A stretch of 64,000 nt of DNA from NCBI RefSeq assembly GCF_017942085.1, contig NZ_JAGKSP010000005.1:336041-400040 (forward strand), read 5' to 3'. The notes beneath the pieces were generated by a model. That model had not been told where the DNA came from and searched no databases. It saw nothing but the letters and a program-made list of their open reading frames with translations. The DNA is from Paenibacillus lignilyticus. GTDB taxonomy: Bacteria > Bacillota > Bacilli > Paenibacillales > Paenibacillaceae. Shown in pieces: positions 1 to 7,635 of this stretch (position 1 is its first letter; every line of letters starts with the position of its first letter). A program made the position numbers and the translations under genes.

Positions 1-1449
1 CTTGGCTTGCAGAAGGTGAAGGAATGGGACGGCGAACGTCTTGCCGGACTAAGCGGAGGCGAGAAAACAAAGCTTGCCATTGCACATATCTGGGCCTCGA
101 AGCCGGACATTCTGCTGCTCGATGAACCGACGAATCATTTGGATTTTGACGGCGTCGATTGGCTGGTGCAAGAACTGAGACGTTACAGCGGGACGACGAT
201 CGTCATCTCGCATGACCGTTATTTCCTGGATCAAACCGTTGACCGGATAATCGAGCTGCAAGATGGCGTTTCGACGTCCTTCCCCGGTAATTATTCGTTC
301 TATCGGGAGGAGAAGGCACGCCGCTTCCAAAGCCAGTTGCATCAGTTTGAAGAGCAGCAAAAGTACGAGCAGAAGATTGAAGCGGAAATCAATCGGCTAA
401 AGAATTGGTCCGATAAAGCGCATCGCGAAGCAGGCAAGGTCGGGAAAATGGCTGAAATGCGCACCGGCGTGAAAGAGTTTTATCGCAGTAAGGCCAAAGC
501 TATGGATAAGCAGATCAAGTCGCGATTGCACCGTTTGGAGAAGATTGATCTGGAAGGCGTTAAGAAGCCGGCAGAGGAAGCCAAGGTGTCCTTCGGCTGG
601 GACCAACCGGAGAAACGCGGACGCCGGATCGTGGAGGCGCAGCGGATCACCAAATCGTATGGCGGCAGATCGCTGTTTGCAGACAGCTCCTTCTATCTGC
701 AGCGGGGAGAGAAAGTCGGCTTGCTTGGACCAAACGGCAGCGGTAAGACGACGCTCATTCAAATGCTGCTCGGTCAGAAAACAGTCGATTCCGGACAGCT
801 GTGGATTAGTCCGACAGCCAAGGTCGCCTATTTAACGCAGGATGTAACGGATCTGGATCAGCGTCGCACCGTCCTGGAACTGCTTCAAGACAGTCATGAA
901 ATTCGCAGCGATGTCGGGAAAGCGCGGACGATGCTGGCCAATATGGGCTTTGATGCATCCATGCTGCAGAAGCCGATCGCTCAGTTAAGTCTCGGGGAGC
1001 GAACGCGTATCAAGCTATCCCAGCTCATGATGCGCGAGCAGGATCTGCTGATTTTGGATGAACCGACCAATCATCTGGACTTGACCAGCCGAGAGCAGCT
1101 GGAAGCAGCGCTATCGGACTATCGGGGCACGCTGATTGTAGTTTCCCATGACAGGTATCTGATGGATAAGATTTGCACGAAGCTGCTCGTCTTCCAAGAT
1201 GGCGGAATTAAGCGGATCGAATCCGGCTATGAGGCGTTTCGAGAGAAGCCGCAAAGCATGAAGGCTGCGGAAAGCGATGACCAAGTTGCCAAGCAGCAGC
1301 TGGAGGAAGAGAAGATGGTAATCGCGAATCGGATCGCCTTTCTTCTTGGCGAATTCAGTTTGCTCAAGCCAACCGACAGCCGTTATACGGAACTGGATGC
1401 GGAGTATAAGCAGCTCCTGGCGCAGAGGAAACAATTGAATACACGCTAA
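1..1449 (+). CDS. ABC-F family ATP-binding protein (5' truncated by window edge)
   Basis: The reading frame is already open at base 1, so the N-terminus, including the first Walker A, lies outside the window. Visible in order: an LSGGEK signature, a Walker B with DEPTNHLD, a charged linker helix region, a second Walker A (GPNGSGKTT) about 240 residues in, a second signature (LSLGERTR) and a second DEPTNHLD. Two nucleotide-binding domains with no membrane segments are the hallmark of ABC-F proteins, which act on the ribosome as translation factors or antibiotic-protection factors rather than as transporters. The charged C-terminal tail (about 60 residues) looks like a coiled coil. Whether it protects against an antibiotic cannot be told from this fragment. 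A terminator follows directly. Confidence 0.9.
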   Translation, partial: LGLQKVKEWDGERLAGLSGGEKTKLAIAHIWASKPDILLLDEPTNHLDFDGVDWLVQELRRYSGTTIVISHDRYFLDQTVDRIIELQDGVSTSFPGNYSFYREEKARRFQSQLHQFEEQQKYEQKIEAEINRLKNWSDKAHREAGKVGKMAEMRTGVKEFYRSKAKAMDKQIKSRLHRLEKIDLEGVKKPAEEAKVSFGWDQPEKRGRRIVEAQRITKSYGGRSLFADSSFYLQRGEKVGLLGPNGSGKTTLIQMLLGQKTVDSGQLWISPTAKVAYLTQDVTDLDQRRTVLELLQDSHEIRSDVGKARTMLANMGFDASMLQKPIAQLSLGERTRIKLSQLMMREQDLLILDEPTNHLDLTSREQLEAALSDYRGTLIVVSHDRYLMDKICTKLLVFQDGGIKRIESGYEAFREKPQSMKAAESDDQVAKQQLEEEKMVIANRIAFLLGEFSLLKPTDSRYTELDAEYKQLLAQRKQLNTR

Positions 1450-1456
1450 TAGGTAC

Positions 1457-1499
1457 AAGAGTTATGTTGGCATGCTATGACTGCCGCATAACTCTTTTT
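1457..1499 (+). terminator. Intrinsic terminator after the ABC-F gene
   Basis: A 10-bp perfect stem (AAGAGTTATG with CATAACTCTT) is followed by a run of T. The rest of the gap up to the next gene shows nothing else I can name. Confidence 0.8.
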
Positions 1500-1681
1500 A
1501 ATGGTCAAGTAGCCATCGGTCATGTGCTTCAATTGCTTGAAAATGAGAAACGACTGCGCAGGTTTCGAATATAATATCTTAACGTTTGCAGCAGTGAATG
1601 ACAACGTATTCACCGCCGCATACTAAGTGCTGACGGTCGTACTAGCTTAATCGGCCAACACAACAGGGCGGTGACAACAGC

Positions 1682-2401
1682 ATGCAAGCAGATGTTACCT
1701 TGGATTGGGATGTCTACTTATTGGCGGGCATAGGCTCGAGTCGTACGATTTTTGCGGAATGTGTGAAGGAGCTGCAGCAGCGATATGCCGAAGCCGGCAA
1801 AGCTTCTAGCATCAGGGAATTATTCCCATATGGCGATCACACGCATAATTTCTTTCAGCAGTTGATGAAAGTACGCAAGGATCTATACCGGTTTCGACGT
1901 GCCGTACAGTTTGGTGCTCGCGCCGTCGCGGGACAGGTGCGCACGCAATCCGCAGGCAAGCCCGTGCTGTTCATAGGGCATAGCGGAGGAGGCGTTGCGG
2001 CTTACCAAGCGGCAGTTATGCTGCATAAAGAAGGCGTGATTCCTGATTGGAGAGTTGTGCAGGTAGGTTCACCCAAGATGCCGATTGCAACGGACTACAT
2101 CAGTAAAGTACATTATGTCGTGGCGGTAAACGAGAAGGGTGCGTGTGCCGATTTAATAACGCGGCTGGGCAGTTGGGGCGGCATTAGCCGAAACCGGTAT
2201 GGCATATGGTACTGGAATCGTGTAAAATATGCTCCGAAACATATTATTCCGCTTCCGTTAATCGGGGGGCATCAACACTATTTCCGCAAAGAAGCGCCTT
2301 ACATTCATCCCGTTCGAGGCTCTAACCTTGTGGTCATGATCGACGTGATTTGGGAGCGGGTAGCCAGGGAACTGGCGCTTGCGGCTTCGAGTTTGATGTA
2401 A
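1682..2401 (+). CDS. Putative alpha/beta-hydrolase (lipase-like) of unknown substrate
   Basis: A 239-residue protein without signal peptide or membrane segment. A GHSGGG motif near residue 100 fits the nucleophile elbow (GxSxG) of alpha/beta hydrolases, sits after a hydrophobic beta strand (VLFIG) and is followed by a helix. A GGHQHYF motif near residue 199 could supply the catalytic histidine. The strand VVQVGSPKMP resembles the segment of class 3 lipases that follows the nucleophile helix. The start ATG has a weak GGCGGTG-type ribosome site. It lies 33 bases before the acetyltransferase gene on the same strand, so they may be cotranscribed. The substrate is unknown and the assignment rests on motif pattern alone. 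Confidence 0.6.
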   Translation: MQADVTLDWDVYLLAGIGSSRTIFAECVKELQQRYAEAGKASSIRELFPYGDHTHNFFQQLMKVRKDLYRFRRAVQFGARAVAGQVRTQSAGKPVLFIGHSGGGVAAYQAAVMLHKEGVIPDWRVVQVGSPKMPIATDYISKVHYVVAVNEKGACADLITRLGSWGGISRNRYGIWYWNRVKYAPKHIIPLPLIGGHQHYFRKEAPYIHPVRGSNLVVMIDVIWERVARELALAASSLM

Positions 2402-2434
2402 GCGCAGACTTGCGGGGCATGAAGGGAATGTGCC

Positions 2435-2890
2435 ATGATACGTACTATTCTAACGTACCAAGCGACGATGCAAGACCTTCCGGAATTAGCTGTCTTATTT
2501 GATCAATACCGGCAATTTTACGGCCAGTCTGCAGATCTTGAAGGTGCCCTGCAATTTCTGAAGGAGCGCTTTATTCATCGGCAATCGGTCATAATAGTCG
2601 TCGCGAAGAGCAATGGTCAATTGATCGGATTCACGCAGCTGTACCCGACTTTCTCCTCCATCTCCATGCAGCGGTCGTGGATACTCAATGATTTATACGT
2701 CTCGGAGGCGTTTCGAAGCGTCGGCGCCGGCCAGCTGCTGCTCGATGCGGCGAAACAGTACGGTGAGCAGACGGAGGCGAAAGGGATCGAATTGTCCACG
2801 GCTATTGATAATAAGGCGGCGCAGCGACTTTATGAACGCAATGGCTATGAGAAGGACGAAGCGTATTTCCATTATTATCGTAAGTTATAA
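2435..2890 (+). CDS. GNAT-family N-acetyltransferase
   Basis: A 151-residue protein that spans one complete GNAT domain. The segment LNDLYVSEAFRSVGAGQLLL (residues about 85-104) is the beta4/motif-A region that binds the acetyl-CoA pyrophosphate, with a Q/RxxGxG/A-like RSVGAGQ. The C-terminal NKAAQRLYERNGYEKDE is the usual motif B with the conserved Tyr. GNAT enzymes transfer acetyl groups from acetyl-CoA to amines; nothing here shows the acceptor. It ends just before a strong terminator shared with the convergent exonuclease gene. Confidence 0.88.
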   Translation: MIRTILTYQATMQDLPELAVLFDQYRQFYGQSADLEGALQFLKERFIHRQSVIIVVAKSNGQLIGFTQLYPTFSSISMQRSWILNDLYVSEAFRSVGAGQLLLDAAKQYGEQTEAKGIELSTAIDNKAAQRLYERNGYEKDEAYFHYYRKL

Positions 2891-2891
2891 G

Positions 2892-2946
2892 AAAAAGCTT
2901 GGTGAGCAGCGCATCCGACATGCATTGCGCGCACCAAGCTTTTTTA
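2892..2946. terminator. Bidirectional terminator between the GNAT and exonuclease genes
   Basis: The 13-bp perfect inverted repeat AAAAAGCTTGGTG / CACCAAGCTTTTT carries A/T runs on both sides, so it can end transcription from both converging genes. Confidence 0.85.
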
Positions 2947-2955
2947 ATGTTCCCG

Positions 2956-3801
2956 TTACACTTCCGTTGTCGTTTCGCCGCTGCTGTTGCTGCCGGATTC
3001 GCCGGACTCGCTTACTTCCGATTTGGTTGGGCTGCTGCGGATTTTGCGCGGTCCTTTGGCCATTTCTGCGTCGAAGTAAGCTTCGAGCTCGGCAACTTTA
3101 CGCGGATCCTCGAGTGTGACCTTGCCGCTGAGCACATGCTCTACGATCATCGCCCAAGTCGGCGTCACTTTCTGGGATGCGATAATGCGGATCGCGTTCT
3201 TGACGATTTTACGTTCCTTCGCGTTGGAATAGACGTCCTTGAACTGCTGAATCCGCTCGAAATCCATATGCTCAAAAACAGCGCGGAAGATGTCCGCCGT
3301 CATCCGTGCATCCTCCAACGCGCGATGAGCATTGTTCTCTTCACCGCCAAGTCCAAGCTCGTTCAGGGCCGTTTCGACACTCACATCGTTCGTGACATCC
3401 TTGTAACGGATATATCCTTTCAACAAATCGAAGTAATTAACCGCAAGCCAATATGCATCGTCCAGGTTATGCATGCGCGTATCGAACACGATCCGCTTCA
3501 TATCTTCGCCGCCCCAAGTGACGAACAGGAAGTTCTCATTCGCGCCAAGCCAATTCATAAAGTCGCTTATAACGGCCGGGAAGCCTTCTGCCTCATCGAT
3601 GCCTTCTTGCGGAATGCCGGTTTTCTTCTTAATGAATTCGTTAAGCTTGGCAAAATAAACAGGTTTGACCAAAGCGGAGAATTCAGAAATGGGCTGCAAG
3701 GCCGCATTTAATCTGACCGCTCCGATTTCAATCACTTCCATCGGCAAATCGCTTGCGAATTTGCGTCCGTTAAACTCGATGTCTAGAATAATGTAGTCCA
3801 A
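2956..3801 (-). CDS. DEDDh-type 3'-5' exonuclease (DnaQ/KapD-like)
   Basis: A 281-residue protein. The N-terminal YIILDIEFN gives the Asp/Glu pair of Exo I; the AHRALEDARMTADIF segment gives the His and Asp of the Exo III (DEDDh) motif. This fold removes nucleotides from 3' ends of DNA or RNA using two metal ions; the closest subfamily I recall is KapD-like exonucleases. The last 30 or so residues are a low-complexity Ser/Glu/Gly tail. The start is a TTG with GGAGG 8 bases upstream; no in-frame ATG fits better. The opposite strand carries an 813-base open frame, but it has no ribosome site and no recognisable motifs. The gene is divergent from the permease pair. Confidence 0.85.
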   Translation of the reverse strand: MDYIILDIEFNGRKFASDLPMEVIEIGAVRLNAALQPISEFSALVKPVYFAKLNEFIKKKTGIPQEGIDEAEGFPAVISDFMNWLGANENFLFVTWGGEDMKRIVFDTRMHNLDDAYWLAVNYFDLLKGYIRYKDVTNDVSVETALNELGLGGEENNAHRALEDARMTADIFRAVFEHMDFERIQQFKDVYSNAKERKIVKNAIRIIASQKVTPTWAMIVEHVLSGKVTLEDPRKVAELEAYFDAEMAKGPRKIRSSPTKSEVSESGESGSNSSGETTTEV

Positions 3802-3971
3802 TTATGAAACCTCCGCTGCATTGTTGTCGTCCTTCATTGTAACAGAATAGGGCCATGCTGTCTTGCGAAGCGGGAAGTTACCGCTTTGATCGTGATTCTG
3901 GCATTTTGAGCCTGATTGATAGATAATGGAGTCCGAATAACCGATTGTTCGGTACATAGCAGGAGGTGCCT

Positions 3972-4886
3972 GTGGTAACTTTTCTACAGCTGAATACGAT
4001 CTTTCTAAGCATGATCATGGAAGCGATTCCGTTTATCCTGCTCGGTGTCATCATTTCCGGACTAATCCAGACATTCCTATCTGAACGGTTGATCGCACGG
4101 ATCCTTCCGCGTAATCGTTACTTGGCTTCTTTGATCGGATGCGGAGTGGGTTTGTTCTTCCCGGCATGCGAATGCGGTATAGTCCCCATCACAAGGCGGC
4201 TGATTCGCAAGGGTGTACCGCTGCACGCGGGCATTGCGTTCATGCTGACGGGTCCGATCATTAATCCGATTGTGCTGTTCGCGACCTACATCGCATTCGG
4301 GAACGATTGGAACATGGTGCTGATTCGCGGTGGAATGGCTATCGTTGTCGCCTATTTTACGGCGATCGTCATTTCCTATCTGTATCCGAAGCTTCCGCTT
4401 AGGGGAATGGAAGGAGCGGGCGCTGAAATCGCAGCAGGTGCCGAATCGTTAGCCGGCGAGCGCGTTAGAATGCCAATGCGTTCACGATTATACGATGTGA
4501 TGCTGCACGCCATTGACGAGTTCTTCTCCGTCGGAAAATATTTGGTGCTTGGTGCCTTCATCGCGGCTTCGATGCAAACCTTCATTCCGACGTCCACGTT
4601 GCTGCACATCGGCAGCACGCCGATTGCGGCCTCCTTGGTGATGATTGGACTGGCATTCATCATGTCGCTGTGTTCGGAAGCCGATGCCTTCATTGCTTCA
4701 TCGTTTCGCAGTACGTTCTCCATCGGTTCGTTATCTGCGTTTCTCGTATTCGGGCCAATGATTGACATTAAGAACACGCTTATGCTGCTTGCCGTTTTCC
4801 GCGGGAAATTCGTGCTTGTTCTCATTGCATTGGTTGCGGCATGCACGCTGGCTTCGTCATTGCTCGTGGGGAGGTTGATGGGATGA
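3972..4886 (+). CDS. Predicted metal-linked permease, ArsP/YraQ type (YcgR-like)
   Basis: About 304 residues with eight or so hydrophobic segments. It has the family marks CGVGLFFPACECGIVPI and, in the second half, SLCSEADAFIASSF; these paired Cys-containing motifs are typical of the DUF318/ArsP_1 permeases. Family members export or import poorly defined, often metal- or metalloid-related substrates. An AGGAGG at 3961-3966 favours the GTG at 3972 (5-base spacing) over the GTG at 3966, which would overlap the ribosome site. The stop overlaps the start of the next gene (ATGA), so the two subunits are translationally coupled. The pair corresponds to the B. subtilis YcgR/YcgQ arrangement. Confidence 0.85.
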   Translation: MVTFLQLNTIFLSMIMEAIPFILLGVIISGLIQTFLSERLIARILPRNRYLASLIGCGVGLFFPACECGIVPITRRLIRKGVPLHAGIAFMLTGPIINPIVLFATYIAFGNDWNMVLIRGGMAIVVAYFTAIVISYLYPKLPLRGMEGAGAEIAAGAESLAGERVRMPMRSRLYDVMLHAIDEFFSVGKYLVLGAFIAASMQTFIPTSTLLHIGSTPIAASLVMIGLAFIMSLCSEADAFIASSFRSTFSIGSLSAFLVFGPMIDIKNTLMLLAVFRGKFVLVLIALVAACTLASSLLVGRLMG

Positions 4887-5875
4887 TTCGTTTATATGTG
4901 CTTGCCGGGTTCGCATGCTTGTTTATTATGATGCACCTCGGCGGCAATTTGAATAAATACATTAATCTGAAATATGCGTATTTAACCCAAAGCGCAATCG
5001 TCATGTTAATTATCCTGTTTCTATTCGAATTTGTGCGGCTGTATAGGAAGGAAAGGGCTGAGCACGAGCGGAAGTCGAAGGCCGAGCGCCGCGATCATGA
5101 CCATGAGCATGACCATGAACTCGGCCACGCACACGGCGATGTCCATCCACATACGCATCATGAGCACCATGACGAGTCGCATGAGCATCATCGCCACGGT
5201 GACCGCCATGATCTCCCGCATGCGCATCATGATCATTTCGGCCATTCGCATGAACAGCCGATACGCTGGAAACGTATTGTGTCGTACAGCATCTTGATTT
5301 TCCCGCTGCTGACCGGATTCTTGTTGCCTGTTCAGACGCTGGATTCCAGTTTCGTGAAGGCCAAGGGCTTCTCGTTTCCGAATTTCGACGCATCCGCCGA
5401 TAATCCCGGCTTCCATCAGTTTCTAAAGCCTGATTCCAGTGTGTTCTATGGCAAACAAGGATATGCGAAGGTATCACGCGAAGAGCTTGAGGAATTCCTG
5501 CCTTTGAAGGAGGTAGGACTGACAGATGCCAACTACTTGAAGGGGCTGGAAGCCATTTATAACTTCCCCGATGCGTTTATCGGCCGGAAGATCAGCTTTG
5601 ACGGTTTCGTCTATGCGGGGGAGCAGACGGAAGCGAATCATTATTTTGTATTCCGCTTCGGATTCATTCATTGCGTAGCGGACTCAGGCGTTTTCGGGAT
5701 GCTCGTCGATTTCCCTTCCGACACAGCTGCTTTTCACAACGATGAGTGGGTGAGAGTAACCGGCACCTTAACATCGTCGTTCTATCAGCCATTCAAGCAA
5801 ACCATTCCGATGCTGCGGGTGACGGAATGGAAGACGATTCCCAAACCGCAAGACCCCTATGTATACCGCGCATAA
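4883..5875 (+). CDS. TIGR03943-type partner subunit of the permease, with histidine-rich loop
   Basis: 330 residues: an N-terminal membrane part with two hydrophobic helices (about residues 5-20 and 33-52), a histidine-rich loop at about 72-123 with 23 histidines in 52 residues, another membrane helix (about 131-148), then an extracytoplasmic domain of about 180 residues ending near KTIPKPQDPYVYRA. The family occurs with YraQ/YcgR permeases. The loop is probably a zinc, nickel or copper buffer on the cytoplasmic face (inference). The ATG at 4883 overlaps the upstream stop as ATGA, which fixes the start. A bidirectional terminator follows. Confidence 0.85.
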   Translation: MIRLYVLAGFACLFIMMHLGGNLNKYINLKYAYLTQSAIVMLIILFLFEFVRLYRKERAEHERKSKAERRDHDHEHDHELGHAHGDVHPHTHHEHHDESHEHHRHGDRHDLPHAHHDHFGHSHEQPIRWKRIVSYSILIFPLLTGFLLPVQTLDSSFVKAKGFSFPNFDASADNPGFHQFLKPDSSVFYGKQGYAKVSREELEEFLPLKEVGLTDANYLKGLEAIYNFPDAFIGRKISFDGFVYAGEQTEANHYFVFRFGFIHCVADSGVFGMLVDFPSDTAAFHNDEWVRVTGTLTSSFYQPFKQTIPMLRVTEWKTIPKPQDPYVYRA

Positions 5876-5888
5876 CGTAAACAACAAT

Positions 5889-5930
5889 AAAGGCTCTCCG
5901 CTCAGCAACCAAATGAGCAGAGAGCCTTTA
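5889..5930. terminator. Bidirectional terminator between the permease operon and the DUF11 protein gene
   Basis: An inverted repeat with arms TAAAGGCTCTCCGCTCA-like and TGAGCAGAGAGCCTTTA, close to 16 bp with one bulge, A-rich before and T-containing after. It lies between converging genes. Confidence 0.8.
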
Positions 5931-5964
5931 TCTCCATTTCGGGATCTGGTCACCTTTCGGCGAG

Positions 5965-7635
5965 TTACTCCTCATGGGTTTCGATCACAATCGTAACCTC
6001 GTTGGAATACACCGAGCTCGTGAACCATTCACCGTTTACTTCGTAACTAAATTGCGCAAGCACGCGGAACCGCAAGCGATTTTGAAGAGGATGCGCAGTC
6101 AACCGCAGACGATACTGAACGATGATCGTCTGGTTCGGTGCCAGTATGCCAATCGGCAGCCCTTCTCCGGGCGTGAAAGGAACCTCGACGCCATTGATCC
6201 GTATACTCGCAATTTCGATACTTGTTTCGTCAGGGATAAGTGCGAACAGCGTTACGGCGGCTGCATAATTCCCCGTATTGGTAATCGCTACGGAAACCGC
6301 GATATATTCGCCCGGTCCAACTACGGGCGGAGCTGCGCTTAGTTCTGCTCGTATAACCGGCACAACGACGGAAGTAACAACAGCATTGGTCGTAACCGCA
6401 TCCGTAACGAGAACGCCGCTCGGAAGACGGAAAGAATATTCCGCGGTCGCCCTGTTGATTAGCTCCGTTTGATTCCCTGATCGGGTAACGGAGACCAGGA
6501 AGGAAAGGACGTATTGCACACCGGGCTGCACCAAACCCAGCTGAATTCCGGCATCCGGGTTCGCACCGGGCAGCGGACGGCCGTTCACTTCAGCGCTGCC
6601 TTGCACGAAGAGGGCTCCGGCAGGAATCGCATCGCGTACGGTAACTTCGGCGCCGGTTGTACCGCTGTTAAAGATGGTGATCGAATATCGTAACGATTGA
6701 CCAACGGTAGCTTGCGATAAACTTGCGGATTTATGGACCGACAGAGCTGGCCCCGATACGAGGGAAGAAACCGTATTGGACGTGACGGATTGGTCGAAAG
6801 TGCCGAATTGAAACCTCAACTCGGCACTGTTCGCTAACTGGGTGTGGACGGGAACATCCAATACGATGACACTGAATGTCACTACGAAGGATACACCGGG
6901 CTGAATGAGTCCCAGTGTGATTCCGGTAATAGGTGAAGCCGATGGAGAGCGAACGCCATTAATGGTGACGCTCCCCTGAACAAACAGCGTTCCCTGCGGC
7001 AGTGCATCATACAGCACGCTCTGCCGCATCGGCTCCGTTCCTTCATTAGCAGCCGTAACGGTATAAACCAGCATATCGCCGGTGTACGTATAAGCCGTAT
7101 TCACGCCTTTCTGCAGACTGACTTGCTGTACCGTAACGGGCAGCGTTACGACGTTCGAGCTTTCCGAGCCGGTAATCGTTCGACCATCGGTCGTTTCAAA
7201 ATAATACGCTGCCGTCGCTTGATTATCGAGCTGCCCGGAAGGCGGTGAGGAAACAAGCAGCAGTTGAAAATAAATCGTTACCGTGCTGCCCGGACTGACT
7301 TCTCCGATCGGAATGCCGCCTTCCGGCGTTACGCCGGGTACAGGTGAACCATTGACGATGACGCTGTTGGCCACGAACACGGTACCCTTCGGCAATATGT
7401 CATACACGGTCACATTTGCGGAGCGATTCCCGCTATTGGCGACCGTAATTTGATACGTAACCGGCAGGGTCAAACCCGCTCGCGTCGAGGTCGTAGACAA
7501 TGCAATGGAAATGACGGGCCCGTTCACAGTGGTATTGACGATATTCGAGTACGAGAAGCTTATTGCGCCGGCGGAAGAGAAGGACACGACGGACTGGTTG
7601 CGAATCGTCTGCGGCGGGTCCGGAACTGCCATCAT
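5965..7635 (-). CDS. DUF11-repeat surface-type protein, C-terminal part (split from the giant ORF)
   Basis: 556 residues. It opens with the second half of a DUF11-type repeat (VPDPPQTIRNQSVVSFSS) and then carries four more complete repeats of about 125-130 residues, each starting like VSLQKGVNTAYTYTGD or LSVHKSASLSQATVGQ. It ends at VIETHEE with no LPXTG motif, membrane anchor or S-layer domain. The first ATG overlaps the stop of the 2257-residue ORF upstream by ATGA and has AGGTG 8 bases before it, so it could be made by reinitiation. Because the boundary falls inside a repeat, the simplest view is that one ancestral gene was split by a frameshift. DUF11 repeats are Ig-like beta sandwiches of cell or spore surface proteins. 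I see no cysteine in it. Confidence 0.8.
   Translation of the reverse strand: MMAVPDPPQTIRNQSVVSFSSAGAISFSYSNIVNTTVNGPVISIALSTTSTRAGLTLPVTYQITVANSGNRSANVTVYDILPKGTVFVANSVIVNGSPVPGVTPEGGIPIGEVSPGSTVTIYFQLLLVSSPPSGQLDNQATAAYYFETTDGRTITGSESSNVVTLPVTVQQVSLQKGVNTAYTYTGDMLVYTVTAANEGTEPMRQSVLYDALPQGTLFVQGSVTINGVRSPSASPITGITLGLIQPGVSFVVTFSVIVLDVPVHTQLANSAELRFQFGTFDQSVTSNTVSSLVSGPALSVHKSASLSQATVGQSLRYSITIFNSGTTGAEVTVRDAIPAGALFVQGSAEVNGRPLPGANPDAGIQLGLVQPGVQYVLSFLVSVTRSGNQTELINRATAEYSFRLPSGVLVTDAVTTNAVVTSVVVPVIRAELSAAPPVVGPGEYIAVSVAITNTGNYAAAVTLFALIPDETSIEIASIRINGVEVPFTPGEGLPIGILAPNQTIIVQYRLRLTAHPLQNRLRFRVLAQFSYEVNGEWFTSSVYSNEVTIVIETHEE

Noticed and set aside
2899..3711. A 270-codon open frame on the plus strand opposite the exonuclease gene
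   Set aside because: It starts inside the terminator region, has no motif, and the minus frame carries the DEDDh residues and a fitting ribosome site.
5010..5477. His/Asp- and Met-rich frames opposite the permease partner gene
   Set aside because: They are shadows of the CAT/GAT-rich codons of the histidine-rich loop.
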